This document shows positions 18,389 through 26,426 of a stretch of 64,000 nt of DNA, piece after piece. The position numbers were made by a program, and so were the translations under genes. Each line of letters begins with the position of its first letter. Position 1 is the first letter of the stretch. The notes under the pieces are model-generated. The model had not been told where the DNA came from, did no database searches, and saw nothing but the letters and a program-made list of their open reading frames with translations. This stretch comes from Nannocystis sp. RBIL2 (GTDB lineage: Bacteria > Myxococcota_A > Polyangia > Nannocystales > Nannocystaceae), in assembly GCF_026626745.1 (NCBI RefSeq), contig NZ_JAPNJW010000001.1, forward strand, positions 1,766,001-1,830,000. Direction: 5' to 3'.

Positions 18389-18706
18389 CTACCCGTGGAA
18401 TCGCACGACCCGTTTCGCCGCGTCGGCCACCTCGTGCGCGACGAGGTCGACCCAGTTCCACCACAAGGAAAGCAGGCCGCCTCGAGCGGATCGAGGGTCG
18501 ACCCGGCCTGTCGAAGGCGGTCCGCGAGGTCGTCGACCGCGCCCTCGCGCGCGCGTGAACATGCCCCCCAGCGCACGAGCTGTGGGACGCCCGGATGACG
18601 CGAGCTCCGAGGTGGGGATGACTCGCATATGCGCCCAAGGTTCGAAGCATGTGCCCGCCACGAGCCACGGCCCATGACGGGCGAGGAATTCATCGGCATC
18701 CGTCAT
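18389..18706 (-). pseudogene. Frameshifted small gene, unknown function
   Basis: The 105-codon frame starts with a protein-like N-terminus (MTDADEFLARHGPWLVAG) and ends with a good C-terminus (LWWNWVDLVAHEVADAAKRV). Its middle (about 18475-18600) has poor GC3 and Arg/Gly-rich sequence. The neighbouring frame over the same stretch has high GC3 and reads as a normal helix (GAVDDLADRLRQAGSTLDPL). Two compensating frameshifts, near 18600 and 18475, would give one about 100-residue protein. Either a pseudogene or two sequence errors. Family not recognised. Confidence 0.5.
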
Positions 18707-18842
18707 CGGCGCGTGGTGGCGCGCGCGCCTCGCCAGGCGCGGCTCGCGGCGACGGGGTTGCCGACGGGGTCGCTCGCCCTCGGGGGCGCCGTCGTGGCAT
18801 CCTCGCCGCGAGCCTGCGCTTGCCGGGCTGCAGGAGACATCG

Positions 18843-19787
18843 ATGAATCCGGACCAGGAGCTCACCCAGCTGCGTCAGCGCGTGACGGAGCTCGAGCGCA
18901 GCGAGGCTCGTTACCGCAACATCTTCGAGTGCTCTCCGATCTCGCTGTGGGAGGAGGACTGGTCCGCGGTCAAGCAGCACCTCGACCGGATCCTCGCCAC
19001 CGGCGTCGATCTCGACGCCTACCTCCGCAGCCACATCGACGACGTCATCACGTGCATCGGCTTGGTGAAGATCCTCGACGTCAACCGGGCCACGCTCGAG
19101 CTCTGCCAGGCCCCGAACAAGGACCAGCTGCTGCAGGCGCTGTCGGTCGTGTTCAATAACGATTCGATCGACACGTTCCGGCGCGAGCTCGTCGCCCTCG
19201 GCGGCGGGGCGATGTTCTACGAGGAAGAGACGACCATCTGTACGCTCCTCGGCGAGTCGAGGAACATCATGTTCCGCGTCGTCGTCGGCGCGGACTGCGA
19301 AGAGACGTGGGAGCGCTGCTTCGTGTCGCTCGTCGACCTCACCGACCGCAAGCGGGCGGAGGAGGCGCTGCGCCTGAGCAAGGAAGAGACGATCCAGGCG
19401 CAGCGAGAGATGCTGGCGAGGTTGTCCGCGCCGGTGATCCCGATCAGCGACGACGTCATCGTCATGCCGTTCGTCGGCCAGCTCGATCAGGCGCGCATGC
19501 AGCAGGCGCTGGGCGTGCTCCTCGACGAGGTGCAGCGGCTGCGGGTGACCACCGCCATCCTCGACATCACGGGCGTCCCCGAGATCGACGCAGAGGGCAC
19601 CCAGGGGCTCATCCAGGCCGCTCAGGCGGTGAAGCTGCTCGGCGCGCAGGTGGTGCTGACGGGGATCCGTCCGGCCATCGCGCAGGGCCTGGTCGCCCTC
19701 GGCTCCAACCTCGACGAGCTCGTCACGCGCGGGACCCTGCAGACAGGGATCGCGTTCGCCATGCAGAACGGTCGCACGCGCCGGTAG
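18843..19787 (+). CDS. PAS-STAS protein, RsbR/RsbS-type stressosome-like
   Basis: A 314-residue signalling protein. Residues 1-20 are a short coiled coil, 20-170 a PAS-like sensor module (the SEARYRNIFECSPISLWEED start is typical). A coiled linker (RKRAEEALRLSKEETIQAQR) at 172-195 leads to a STAS domain at about 205-305 (VIVMPFVGQLD, LDITGVPEIDAEGTQGLIQA). The Asp-x-x-Gly-x-x-x-x-Asp-x-x-Gly pattern is the usual STAS core, with Glu/Thr near the phosphorylation loop. In stressosomes such proteins are phosphorylated by a switch kinase; none is adjacent. Ends five bases before the convergent protease gene. Confidence 0.88.
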   Translation: MNPDQELTQLRQRVTELERSEARYRNIFECSPISLWEEDWSAVKQHLDRILATGVDLDAYLRSHIDDVITCIGLVKILDVNRATLELCQAPNKDQLLQALSVVFNNDSIDTFRRELVALGGGAMFYEEETTICTLLGESRNIMFRVVVGADCEETWERCFVSLVDLTDRKRAEEALRLSKEETIQAQREMLARLSAPVIPISDDVIVMPFVGQLDQARMQQALGVLLDEVQRLRVTTAILDITGVPEIDAEGTQGLIQAAQAVKLLGAQVVLTGIRPAIAQGLVALGSNLDELVTRGTLQTGIAFAMQNGRTRR

Positions 19788-19792
19788 TCGCC

Positions 19793-21436
19793 TCAGCCGC
19801 GGCCGATCGCCGCGCGCCCGCCTCGACGGTAGCGCGCGAGCAGATCGGTCAGAGTGTGGCTGTCGAGACCGTGACGGCGCGCGACCTCCTCGAGCGGACC
19901 TGTCCCCGCGAGCAGGTGGCCGATCGCCGCCTCGATCGTCGCCAGCGCGGGTTCGGCGGGGGCGGGCTCGTCGGCCTGGGTCACGCGAAAGCCCAGCAGG
20001 TCGGAGGCTTGCTCGGACAACCCGCGCGGCGCGGCCTGGACCGGCGCAGGCGCGGCGATCGGCAGACGCGCGGCGGGGTCGCCGAGCAGGACGTAACCAG
20101 CGAGGTCGTTGCGCAGCATCCACAGGTGCGCGCGGCGGGTCGGGTCGGCGACCTCGTCCTCGTCGAGCGTCGTGAGCTCGGTGTTGGTCTGGGCGAAGAA
20201 GCGGAACAGCGCGTGAAAAGCGACGCCGAGCCGGTCGCCGCGCAGGGCCGAGGCCAGAGTGTGGACGAAGCGCTGCGGCCGGTTGGTCGGCTTGCCGGCG
20301 TCGAGCTCGCGGAAGGAGTAGGTCCAGGCGAGGTCGACGTGGCCGATGAACCCGAGCGGGCCGCGCGGGCTGGCGAGCGCGGCCTTCGGCAACGCGGCGA
20401 CGAACGGCGGCTCCCCGGCGCGCGGCAGACTGCCGAGCACGACCTCGGGCCGGCCGTAGAACTGGCCCTGGGCCTGCAGGACCTCGAGCCAGCGGCGGTA
20501 CTTGCTGGTGTCGGGGGTGCCGGCGCCGAAGCAGGCCAGCATGAACCACAGGCCGCCGGGCAAGAAGGTGGCGCCGGCCAGCTCGTCGGCGCCGAGGCGA
20601 CCGTCGGGCCCGAAGCTCATCGCGCCCTGGCGGGCCCGCTGCTCGGCGAGCGACTGCCAGCCGCGCCGCGGGGCGCCCTCGCCGTGGCTGACGCTGAACA
20701 GCACGCCCCCGGCCGCGGCGTCGCGCAGGAGGTCGTCGCGGCGCGGATCGTCGACGTCGCCGCTGACGCAGATCTCCGCCGGGAAGGCCGCCCGCCGCCG
20801 CCCCTGCATCTCGCGCGCGAGCTCGATCGCCGGCTCGACGAGCGCCCGGTGGCCGATCGTCGTCGCGCCGGTGCCGTCGTGGACGGTGTGAAAGATGGCC
20901 TTTGCGACCTGTCCTGGAGGACCTTGCTCGTGGGACAGGACCTTGTCGACATAGGCGACGTAGTCGGCGCGGCTGTCGAACGCGAGCCGGCCGACGAAGC
21001 CGTCGGTCGCCTGCAGCGCCTGCAGCTCGGCCGAGACGGCGTGGAGGTCGCCGAGGATGAGCTGGTAGCGCGGGAGGTCGCGAGGATCGCGCTCGCTGGC
21101 CTGGAACACGCCCTTGCGCCAGCGCGCGGCCTCCTCGGCGCGGAGGCGGGGCGGCACCCGGTAGATGCGGACGGGCACGCCCTGTTGCTCGGCGCGCGCG
21201 CTGATCAGCGGATCGACGGCGGCGAGCAAGGCGTCGCCCTCGGGACCCTCGGGGGCGAGCACCGCCCAGCGCTGCTCGACGAGGTCGCCGGCCGCGGCGT
21301 TCTCGTCCCACAGGAAGTCGGGCAGCTCTTGCGTGGCGCGCTCGTCGGCGGCGACGAGCGCGGCGCCGCGGTCGAGCGCGGGCACATGCTCGTCGGCGTC
21401 GACGAGCAACAGTTCAGGCAGATCGGTGGCGTTCAT
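19793..21436 (-). CDS. Caspase-fold (gingipain/C25-like) protease with C-terminal HTH-like tail
   Basis: A 547-residue cytoplasmic protein. The caspase-type dyad is visible: His251 in FSVSHGEG after a hydrophobic strand, and Cys302 in LWFMLACFGAG. A later YVLLGDPAARL (448-458) is a mark of C25/CHAT-type clan CD peptidases. The last 50 residues hold a helix-turn-helix-like segment (EEVARRHGLDSHTLTDLLARYRRGG, split here by context) resembling transposase-type HTH. A strong GGAGGA lies five bases before the ATG. It overlaps the upstream peptidoglycan-binding-domain gene by 23 bases, so the two are translationally coupled. Confidence 0.75.
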   Translation of the reverse strand: MNATDLPELLLVDADEHVPALDRGAALVAADERATQELPDFLWDENAAAGDLVEQRWAVLAPEGPEGDALLAAVDPLISARAEQQGVPVRIYRVPPRLRAEEAARWRKGVFQASERDPRDLPRYQLILGDLHAVSAELQALQATDGFVGRLAFDSRADYVAYVDKVLSHEQGPPGQVAKAIFHTVHDGTGATTIGHRALVEPAIELAREMQGRRRAAFPAEICVSGDVDDPRRDDLLRDAAAGGVLFSVSHGEGAPRRGWQSLAEQRARQGAMSFGPDGRLGADELAGATFLPGGLWFMLACFGAGTPDTSKYRRWLEVLQAQGQFYGRPEVVLGSLPRAGEPPFVAALPKAALASPRGPLGFIGHVDLAWTYSFRELDAGKPTNRPQRFVHTLASALRGDRLGVAFHALFRFFAQTNTELTTLDEDEVADPTRRAHLWMLRNDLAGYVLLGDPAARLPIAAPAPVQAAPRGLSEQASDLLGFRVTQADEPAPAEPALATIEAAIGHLLAGTGPLEEVARRHGLDSHTLTDLLARYRRGGRAAIGRG

Positions 21437-21866
21437 TCGCTCCTCCGGGACAGGCTCGTCGAGGCTTCGAGGCGGCGATCAGGCCGCGGCTATTCGCCGG
21501 CCCGGCGATCCCGTCGACGGTCAGCGCCTGCGCCCCGGGCCGCAGCTGGCGGACCCGGCGCTGGAACGCGCGGATCGCCTGCCGCGTGCGCCCGCCGAGC
21601 GCGCCGTCGACGACCAGATCCGGCGCCACGAGCTCGCGGAGGCAGCTCTGCAGCCAACGCTCGTCGCTGCCGTCGTCGATGTCGAGCGCGCCCGCGAACG
21701 CGAAGAAGTCGACCTGCACGCCGCCGAGGTCGTCCTCGCCGTCGTCCTCCTCCCACGGGACGTCGTCCTCTTCCACCCACGTGGCATCGATGAAGCGCGC
21801 GTCCTCGCCGATCCGCCTCGCCTCGTCCAACGTCGATCCATCGCTCGCACGCCCGTCGTTCGCCAT
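21414..21866 (-). CDS. Acidic protein with peptidoglycan-binding-like domain, protease partner
   Basis: A 150-residue protein without a signal peptide. Residues 10-65 are very acidic (ATWVEEDDVPWEEDDGEDD). Residues 75-130 match a PG_binding_1-type fold: VVDGALGGRTRQAIRAFQ followed by ALTVDGIAGPANSRGL, the usual DGxxGxxTxxAVxxFQ pattern twice. The start is set at the ATG at 21866 because upstream sequence is Arg-rich. The 3' end overlaps the protease start. A cytoplasmic protein with this fold may be an adaptor or substrate of the protease; this is inference. Confidence 0.7.
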   Translation of the reverse strand: MANDGRASDGSTLDEARRIGEDARFIDATWVEEDDVPWEEDDGEDDLGGVQVDFFAFAGALDIDDGSDERWLQSCLRELVAPDLVVDGALGGRTRQAIRAFQRRVRQLRPGAQALTVDGIAGPANSRGLIAASKPRRACPGGANERHRSA

Positions 21867-22345
21867 CGCTCCGCTGCTCCATCGCGCCGTCACAGCCGGC
21901 GCGCGCCCAGATCCGCAGATTAGGCCGCAACCGCGATTTCTTCCACTGCAGCGCCCGCGCCGCCGCGAGCGAGGTCCGTCAGGCGTGAAAGCGTCCCTCG
22001 TGCACGCTGCCCGCGAGCTCCCATCGTTCAAAGTCGAGCACGACGGTCGCGCGCGCGCAGACGATCGAGCTGTCTCATTCGCCGAGGGGTGCCGACCCGC
22101 AGCGACTTTGAAGTCGAGGCGCGCATGGGCGCGACGCCACGGGATCAGCACCGCATGCGGACGCCGCAGCGACAGTCGCCGCGATGATGCGACGCCGAGC
22201 GCGATCACAGCGAGCCCACCACTCGCCGGCGCGACCAGCCCGTCAACGACGAGCAGCGCCCGTCAGCCCGTGCAGTTTGTCACGGCTCTCGGGACGCCGC
22301 GGCCCGCGACTTGCGACGCGGGCCCGCCTCTCCCTCGTGCCAGCC
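21867..22345. other. Intergenic region, nothing seen
   Basis: About 480 bases between the protease operon and a small ORF, holding only short, Arg-rich open frames on either strand. The promoter of the protease pair should lie near 21870-21960. Confidence 0.35.
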
Positions 22346-22456
22346 ATGAACAAGCCGAACACCAAGCCGCAGCCACAGAAACCGCAGACCTCACCGCCCG
22401 ATCGACCGCTCATCGTTCGCACGGGCGTACGCGCGGGCCCGTACTCGTACCTGTGA
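22346..22456 (+). CDS. Possible 36-residue basic peptide (RTGVRAG motif)
   Basis: A 36-codon ORF: a Pro/Lys/Gln-rich N-terminus (MNKPNTKPQPQKPQ) followed by LIVRTGVRAGPYSYL. GC3 is high, consistent with coding, but no Shine-Dalgarno is seen. The C-terminal [KR][ST]x[IV][KR]AG motif recurs in the 19-residue peptide at 25202, which does have a strong ribosome site. Such tiny peptides with K/R-x-x-I/V-K/R-A-G resemble uncharacterised small peptides I recall from several phyla; function unknown. Confidence 0.4.
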   Translation: MNKPNTKPQPQKPQTSPPDRPLIVRTGVRAGPYSYL

Positions 22457-22463
22457 ACGAGCC

Positions 22464-22508
22464 GCATGTCCTGGAGCACATGCCTGAATCGACATGTCTA
22501 TTCAGGCA
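22464..22508. terminator. Bidirectional hairpin pair between small ORF and GDSL gene
   Basis: Two inverted repeats in tandem: GCATGT / ACATGC (22464-22483) and TGCCTGAAT / ATTCAGGCA (22481-22508, nine perfect pairs, ten-base loop containing ACATGT). It lies between the convergent 36-residue ORF and the GDSL gene, where a terminator serving both strands is expected. No strong U-tract. Confidence 0.55.
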
Positions 22509-22534
22509 GGTCTCCATCGACCCCGACGAGCCCG

Positions 22535-23800
22535 CTACTCGAAGAGCGACAGGGGCACCGCGTCGGCCATCGCCTGATAGCCGGCGTCGTTGGGGTGCAG
22601 GTGATCGCCGCTGTCGAACGCGGCGAGGATCCGGGTGGGGTGCTCCGGGTCGCGCACCGCGGCCTCGAAGTCGATCACCCCGTCGTACGCCTCGTTGTCG
22701 CGGATCCACGCGTTGACGGCCTGGCGAATCTCCTCCCCTTCGATCGTGTAGTACGGCGGAAACGCCGCCTCGAACGGCATGATCGTGCCCACGAACGTTT
22801 TGACCCCATTCGCCTTCGCCTCGTCGGCGAGCGTCTCGAGCCCGTCGATGAGCTCGTCCGCAGTCACCTGTTCGGAGGGCCCCGCGAATCCCGGCATGCC
22901 GATGTCGTTGATGCCGATCAGGACGATCGTATGCGTCACTCCCGGCGTGCCCAGGACGTCGCGTTCGAACCGCGACAGCCCGCTCGGCCCGATGGAGTCC
23001 CGCAACAGCCGGTTGCCGCCGAGCCCCTGGTTGACGACCGCGACCGACCGGGTCTGCGGGTCCTCCTGCAAGCGCGCAAACAGCCGGTCCGGGTAGGTGC
23101 TGCCACCATCGATGGTCGAAGAGGCGCCGTCCGTGATCGAGTCGCCGAACGTGACGACGACCTTGTCGTTCGTCGCCGATTCGACGTCGACGCCCGCGAG
23201 CCAGAAGGCGGACGTGAGCGCGCTCGAATCGGTCAGGCGCTGGCTCGCCGCCTGGTTGCCCTTGGCGACCGCGTGCGTCGTGAGCGAGAGCGGGTGCCAG
23301 GTCGCCAGCTCCGAGGGCTTCGCGGCGTAGATGCTGACGATCAGGCGCTCGCCCTCGCTCACCTCGATCTCCACCTCGTCGCTGAGGAGCTCGGCGGCCG
23401 CCGGGATCGTCGCGCCCGGCCGGCCGGCGAATTGGACCTGGCGATCGCTGTCCGGCGCCGTGACGAGCGGCTCGAGCTCCTTCGCCACCCGGACCTCGGC
23501 GAGCTCGAGGGGCTGGCTCCCGAAGAGGTTCGAGAGCCGCAGCCGGACCCGATCGCCCGAGGCAGTCACGGTGATCGTCTGGCGCAGCGTCTCGTCGCTG
23601 AAGCTGCGCGACTTCAGCTCGCCGATCGCCTCCCCCGGCTCCATCATGCTCGTCGCCCATGCAGCGACCCAGCGCGCGTCCGGCCCCTCGCCGCCTCCGT
23701 CATCGCAGCCGGCAGCGGCGAGAGCGAACGCGAACGCGCCGATCTTCGCCGGACGGATGAAGTCGAGTCCCATGGTCATATTCCTCGTGAAGGTCAGCAT
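22535..23800 (-). CDS. GDSL/SGNH-hydrolase lipoprotein
   Basis: A 421-residue secreted esterase. The signal ends in a lipobox (FALAAAGC) followed by Asp-Asp-Gly-rich linker. Residues about 40-190 form a beta domain (WVAAWATSMME is a common start in this subfamily). The catalytic domain has block I FGDSITDG, block III GINDIG and block V DHLHPN, giving the Ser, Asn and Asp/His residues of SGNH enzymes. Similar proteins are carbohydrate or lipid esterases. ATG at 23800 has GAGGG upstream; ATG at 23779, with AGGA just upstream, is an equally good start. Confidence 0.88.
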   Translation of the reverse strand: MLTFTRNMTMGLDFIRPAKIGAFAFALAAAGCDDGGGEGPDARWVAAWATSMMEPGEAIGELKSRSFSDETLRQTITVTASGDRVRLRLSNLFGSQPLELAEVRVAKELEPLVTAPDSDRQVQFAGRPGATIPAAAELLSDEVEIEVSEGERLIVSIYAAKPSELATWHPLSLTTHAVAKGNQAASQRLTDSSALTSAFWLAGVDVESATNDKVVVTFGDSITDGASSTIDGGSTYPDRLFARLQEDPQTRSVAVVNQGLGGNRLLRDSIGPSGLSRFERDVLGTPGVTHTIVLIGINDIGMPGFAGPSEQVTADELIDGLETLADEAKANGVKTFVGTIMPFEAAFPPYYTIEGEEIRQAVNAWIRDNEAYDGVIDFEAAVRDPEHPTRILAAFDSGDHLHPNDAGYQAMADAVPLSLFE

Positions 23801-24156
23801 TGTCGGTCCCTCGGTGGGGCGTGCCCCGCCCCCACTGGCTCGACGAACGAGGGTGGCCCGGATCGACACGGCCAGTGCTCGTCGCCCTCACAAAAAAGAA
23901 AAACGCCGCGAAAGTGCGCTGGAGAGCGGCCCACCCGCTCGCAACGCCGGTCTGCGCGCCAGCGCTCGCTCATCCTTCACGGCCCGGCGAGCTCGTCCGG
24001 TCCGGACCCCAGTCGGGTCAGTCCCCGACGACAGCGCCCACTACGCCGTCCACGGACGCGACGCGAGCGCCTCGAGCCGCGGCAGAGCCCGCTCCAGCAC
24101 CCGCGTCGCCTCGTCCCCGGTCGATGCTCCCGGCCCACCCTCGCTTCCAACCGATC
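23801..24156. other. Intergenic region with possible coding remnant
   Basis: No intact gene. On the minus strand at about 24041-24120 a high-GC3 stretch reads as an amphipathic helix ending at a stop (TRVLERALPRLEALASRP), which could be the tail of a lost gene. Around 23885-23920 the plus strand is A-rich (CAAAAAAGAAAAACG). Confidence 0.3.
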
Positions 24157-24996
24157 TCACTGACGGGCCAGGCCGAAGGCAGCCCAATCGTCGCTCGGGC
24201 CGTCGCACTCGTAGGCGCTCTCGGGGTCGGACAGCCACGACGCGCCCGCGTGCACCGCGTACGGACCGATCTTCCCGGCCTGCAGGGGGAACGCCTCGAG
24301 CGAGTCGTCACCGCTCGCGAATCGCAGCACCGCCGGCTCACCGAGGGCGAAGCAGCTCCCCTGCCCCTTGGGACAGAAACCGCCGAGCGCCTCGACGGAC
24401 ACCGGCGCGAACATGTCGGCGATCTGCCCCTCGCCCTCGACGAACGGCAGCGCGCTGTTGCCGGCGGCCAGACCGAGCAGCAGGACGTCGCGAAAATCAC
24501 CGAGCGCGAGCCAGTCGCCGCGGTACTCGTAGTCGGCGCGGACGTAGCTCAGCGTCACCGGGGCGTCGAGCTGCTGGAGGCCCTCGGGCAGCTGCACTGC
24601 CGCGTTGGTGAAGCTCACCGTGACCTCGACGTCGCTGCCGTCGACGTCGCAGGCCAACGTGACCGCGTCCGACACGTCGCCGAGCGACACGCCCGCGACC
24701 GTGCACGACGCCTGGACGTGGCCCTGAAAGTCCTCGGCGAAGCCGACCACCTCGAACATCACCTCGGGCGTCTGCGGCGCCGGGCACATCGCCTCGGGTC
24801 CAGTGGTCTCGCTCTCGCCGGTCGCCTCGCCGGTCGTGCTCGAGGACGTCGTCGAGGCCGAGGTCGTCGGCTCGATGGCGTCAGTCGTCGCGGTGCTGGT
24901 CGAGCCCTCGCCGCTGCCGCTCTCGGTGTCGCCGCCCGGAGTCTTGGGCCCGCACGCAGCCAGTCCCGACAGGATCCACGCATAAGTCAGTCGCAT
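24157..24996 (-). CDS. Lipoprotein with Ser/Thr-rich linker
   Basis: A 279-residue exported protein. The signal (MRLTYAWILSGLAAC) ends at Cys15. A Ser/Thr/Gly-rich low-complexity linker runs from residue 20 to 68, as in many Nannocystis-type lipoproteins. The mature domain (75-279) is beta-rich, with Cys at CPAPQ, ASCTVAG, LACDVDG, GFCPKGQGSCF and ECDGPS that could form disulfides. I do not recognise the family. Confidence 0.78.
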   Translation of the reverse strand: MRLTYAWILSGLAACGPKTPGGDTESGSGEGSTSTATTDAIEPTTSASTTSSSTTGEATGESETTGPEAMCPAPQTPEVMFEVVGFAEDFQGHVQASCTVAGVSLGDVSDAVTLACDVDGSDVEVTVSFTNAAVQLPEGLQQLDAPVTLSYVRADYEYRGDWLALGDFRDVLLLGLAAGNSALPFVEGEGQIADMFAPVSVEALGGFCPKGQGSCFALGEPAVLRFASGDDSLEAFPLQAGKIGPYAVHAGASWLSDPESAYECDGPSDDWAAFGLARQ

Positions 24997-25201
24997 GTCG
25001 GAGTCGTATCACCTCCCGCGCCGCTTGGCACGTGCTCGCGGCCAGGTCGACCGACCGCGACGGCGAACACCGCGTCGAACAACCCGGTCGCGTGCGCGGC
25101 CTGCAGCCGCGGGCGGTCTGCAGGCATCGCTCGAGCACTGCCCATGGGCGACCCCAAAGCGGGGTCGGCGAGCCACCGCCGCGCGTGGCGTCGCACACGA
25201 C

Positions 25202-25261
25202 TCAGCCGTTGGTGAGCCCGAGCTTGAACGCGCCCGCCTTGATCTTGGATTTGGTCTTCAT
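25202..25261 (-). CDS. Tiny basic peptide with strong ribosome site
   Basis: A 19-residue ORF (MKTKSKIKAGAFKLGLTNG) with an excellent Shine-Dalgarno: AGGAGG five bases before the ATG. The peptide is Lys-rich and shares a [KR][ST]x[IV][KR]AG core with the ORF at 22346. It lies on the same strand as an ABC-2 exporter gene pair that ends 380 bases upstream. The ribosome site is the main evidence that it is translated. It could be a modified-peptide precursor, a leader peptide or a signalling peptide. Confidence 0.55.
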   Translation of the reverse strand: MKTKSKIKAGAFKLGLTNG

Positions 25262-25640
25262 GGTTCCTCCTGTGGTGTATGGGGCAAGTCGCCCGGCGCA
25301 CCACGCGTCGCGGCGGTCCCCCAGGAGATGACAGGTGCCGCGATTCGATGTCGCATCGCGCGAGCAAAAAATCTCCGCCTCGCACGTTCGCGCGTCCGGC
25401 GGGCGACGCTCGCAGAGACGCAATCTTTCGGGGGCTCGACTGTGCGCCGAGAGCTTCGTCGCCTCCTCATTGGCTCGGCTGCGTAAAGAACGAACAACCG
25501 TGCGCACGCGCCAGCATGAACTCAAAGACATGTCCGTATAGCCATGCAGAATCAGCGTCCCCGCCCGCAGCCTCCAGGTCGATCGGCGCGTCGGGCACTG
25601 CCGAAGGCTACCACTGGATCGGCGCTGGCGAGGGCCGCTC
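25262..25640. other. Intergenic region between ABC permease and tiny peptide
   Basis: About 380 bases with no convincing gene. The AGGAGG ribosome site of the tiny peptide is at 25267-25272, and a GACATGTC element sits near 25530. The spacing suggests the peptide has its own promoter. Confidence 0.4.
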
Positions 25641-26426
25641 CTATCCCTTGTGGGTCCGGGTCGCGAACAGCACGTACCCTGCCACCGTGAGCAACACGAA
25701 CCAGGCGAGCGCGAACAACTGCAGGCCGGACGTCGGGGCCGTCGTGCGTGCGGCCGGGTTGTCTCCGAGGTAGTCCAGCATCGTGTACGCGTAGGGCACG
25801 AGGTTGGCGTGCTGCCACGACAGAACGCCCAGCGCGCCGACCCACGCCAGGAAGCCGATGCCGATCGGCGCCAGGAAGTTGGCGAAGCGCAGGCTCATCA
25901 AGTACTGCGCGGCGACGATCGGCAGGCAATCGACGAAGTAGAGCGCAGTGTCGCCCACGAACGTGCCGAGCGGCAGCGACGCCTGCGGATACGGCACGCC
26001 CGCGACCAGCAGCCACGGCAGCAGCGCCGAGAGATAGATGCCGAGGTCGAACAGCAGGAAGAACTGCACCAGCATCAGCACGATCACCGCGAACTTCGCC
26101 AGAAAGATCGTGTGCGGCTCGAGAGGCAGCGCGTGCACCTGCTTCCAGCAGTTGTTGCGGACCTCGATCTGCACCACCAGGCTGGTCGTGAGGATCGCCG
26201 CCATCGGCACGAAGAAGACCGCCATCGACTCCCACGAGCTGCGCCACAGCGACGTCCAGAACTCCGGGGCCGCGTACAGGGTCGGCAAGTGCTCGCGGCG
26301 GATCAGCCGCGCGAGGGTGACGATGCCCGGCGTGAAGAACGCGCCGGCGACCACCAGCCATGCTCCGAGGCTGCGGCGCTTCTTCAGCCACTCGCAGCAG
26401 AACGCATCGACGAAGCGGGAGTTCAT
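25641..26426 (-). CDS. ABC-2 type transporter permease
   Basis: A 261-residue integral membrane protein with six to seven hydrophobic segments. The layout (N-terminal EWLKKRRSLGAWLVVAG, then a long cytoplasmic loop containing EVRNNCWKQVHALP) is that of ABC-2 permeases of the bacteriocin-immunity/BcrB-like type. Its ATG overlaps the ATPase stop by four bases, so they form one operon and one transporter. The substrate may be a peptide or antibiotic, by analogy with this subfamily. Confidence 0.87.
   Translation of the reverse strand: MNSRFVDAFCCEWLKKRRSLGAWLVVAGAFFTPGIVTLARLIRREHLPTLYAAPEFWTSLWRSSWESMAVFFVPMAAILTTSLVVQIEVRNNCWKQVHALPLEPHTIFLAKFAVIVLMLVQFFLLFDLGIYLSALLPWLLVAGVPYPQASLPLGTFVGDTALYFVDCLPIVAAQYLMSLRFANFLAPIGIGFLAWVGALGVLSWQHANLVPYAYTMLDYLGDNPAARTTAPTSGLQLFALAWFVLLTVAGYVLFATRTHKG

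Noticed and set aside
21290..21436. A transposase or mobile element suggested by the HTH-like tail of the caspase-like protein
   Set aside because: Only a short HTH resemblance; no inverted repeats or catalytic DDE pattern.
19793..21866. A bacterial gasdermin-protease system
   Set aside because: The partner protein is only 150 residues with a PG-binding-like domain and no gasdermin-like beta sheet or membrane-active N-terminus.
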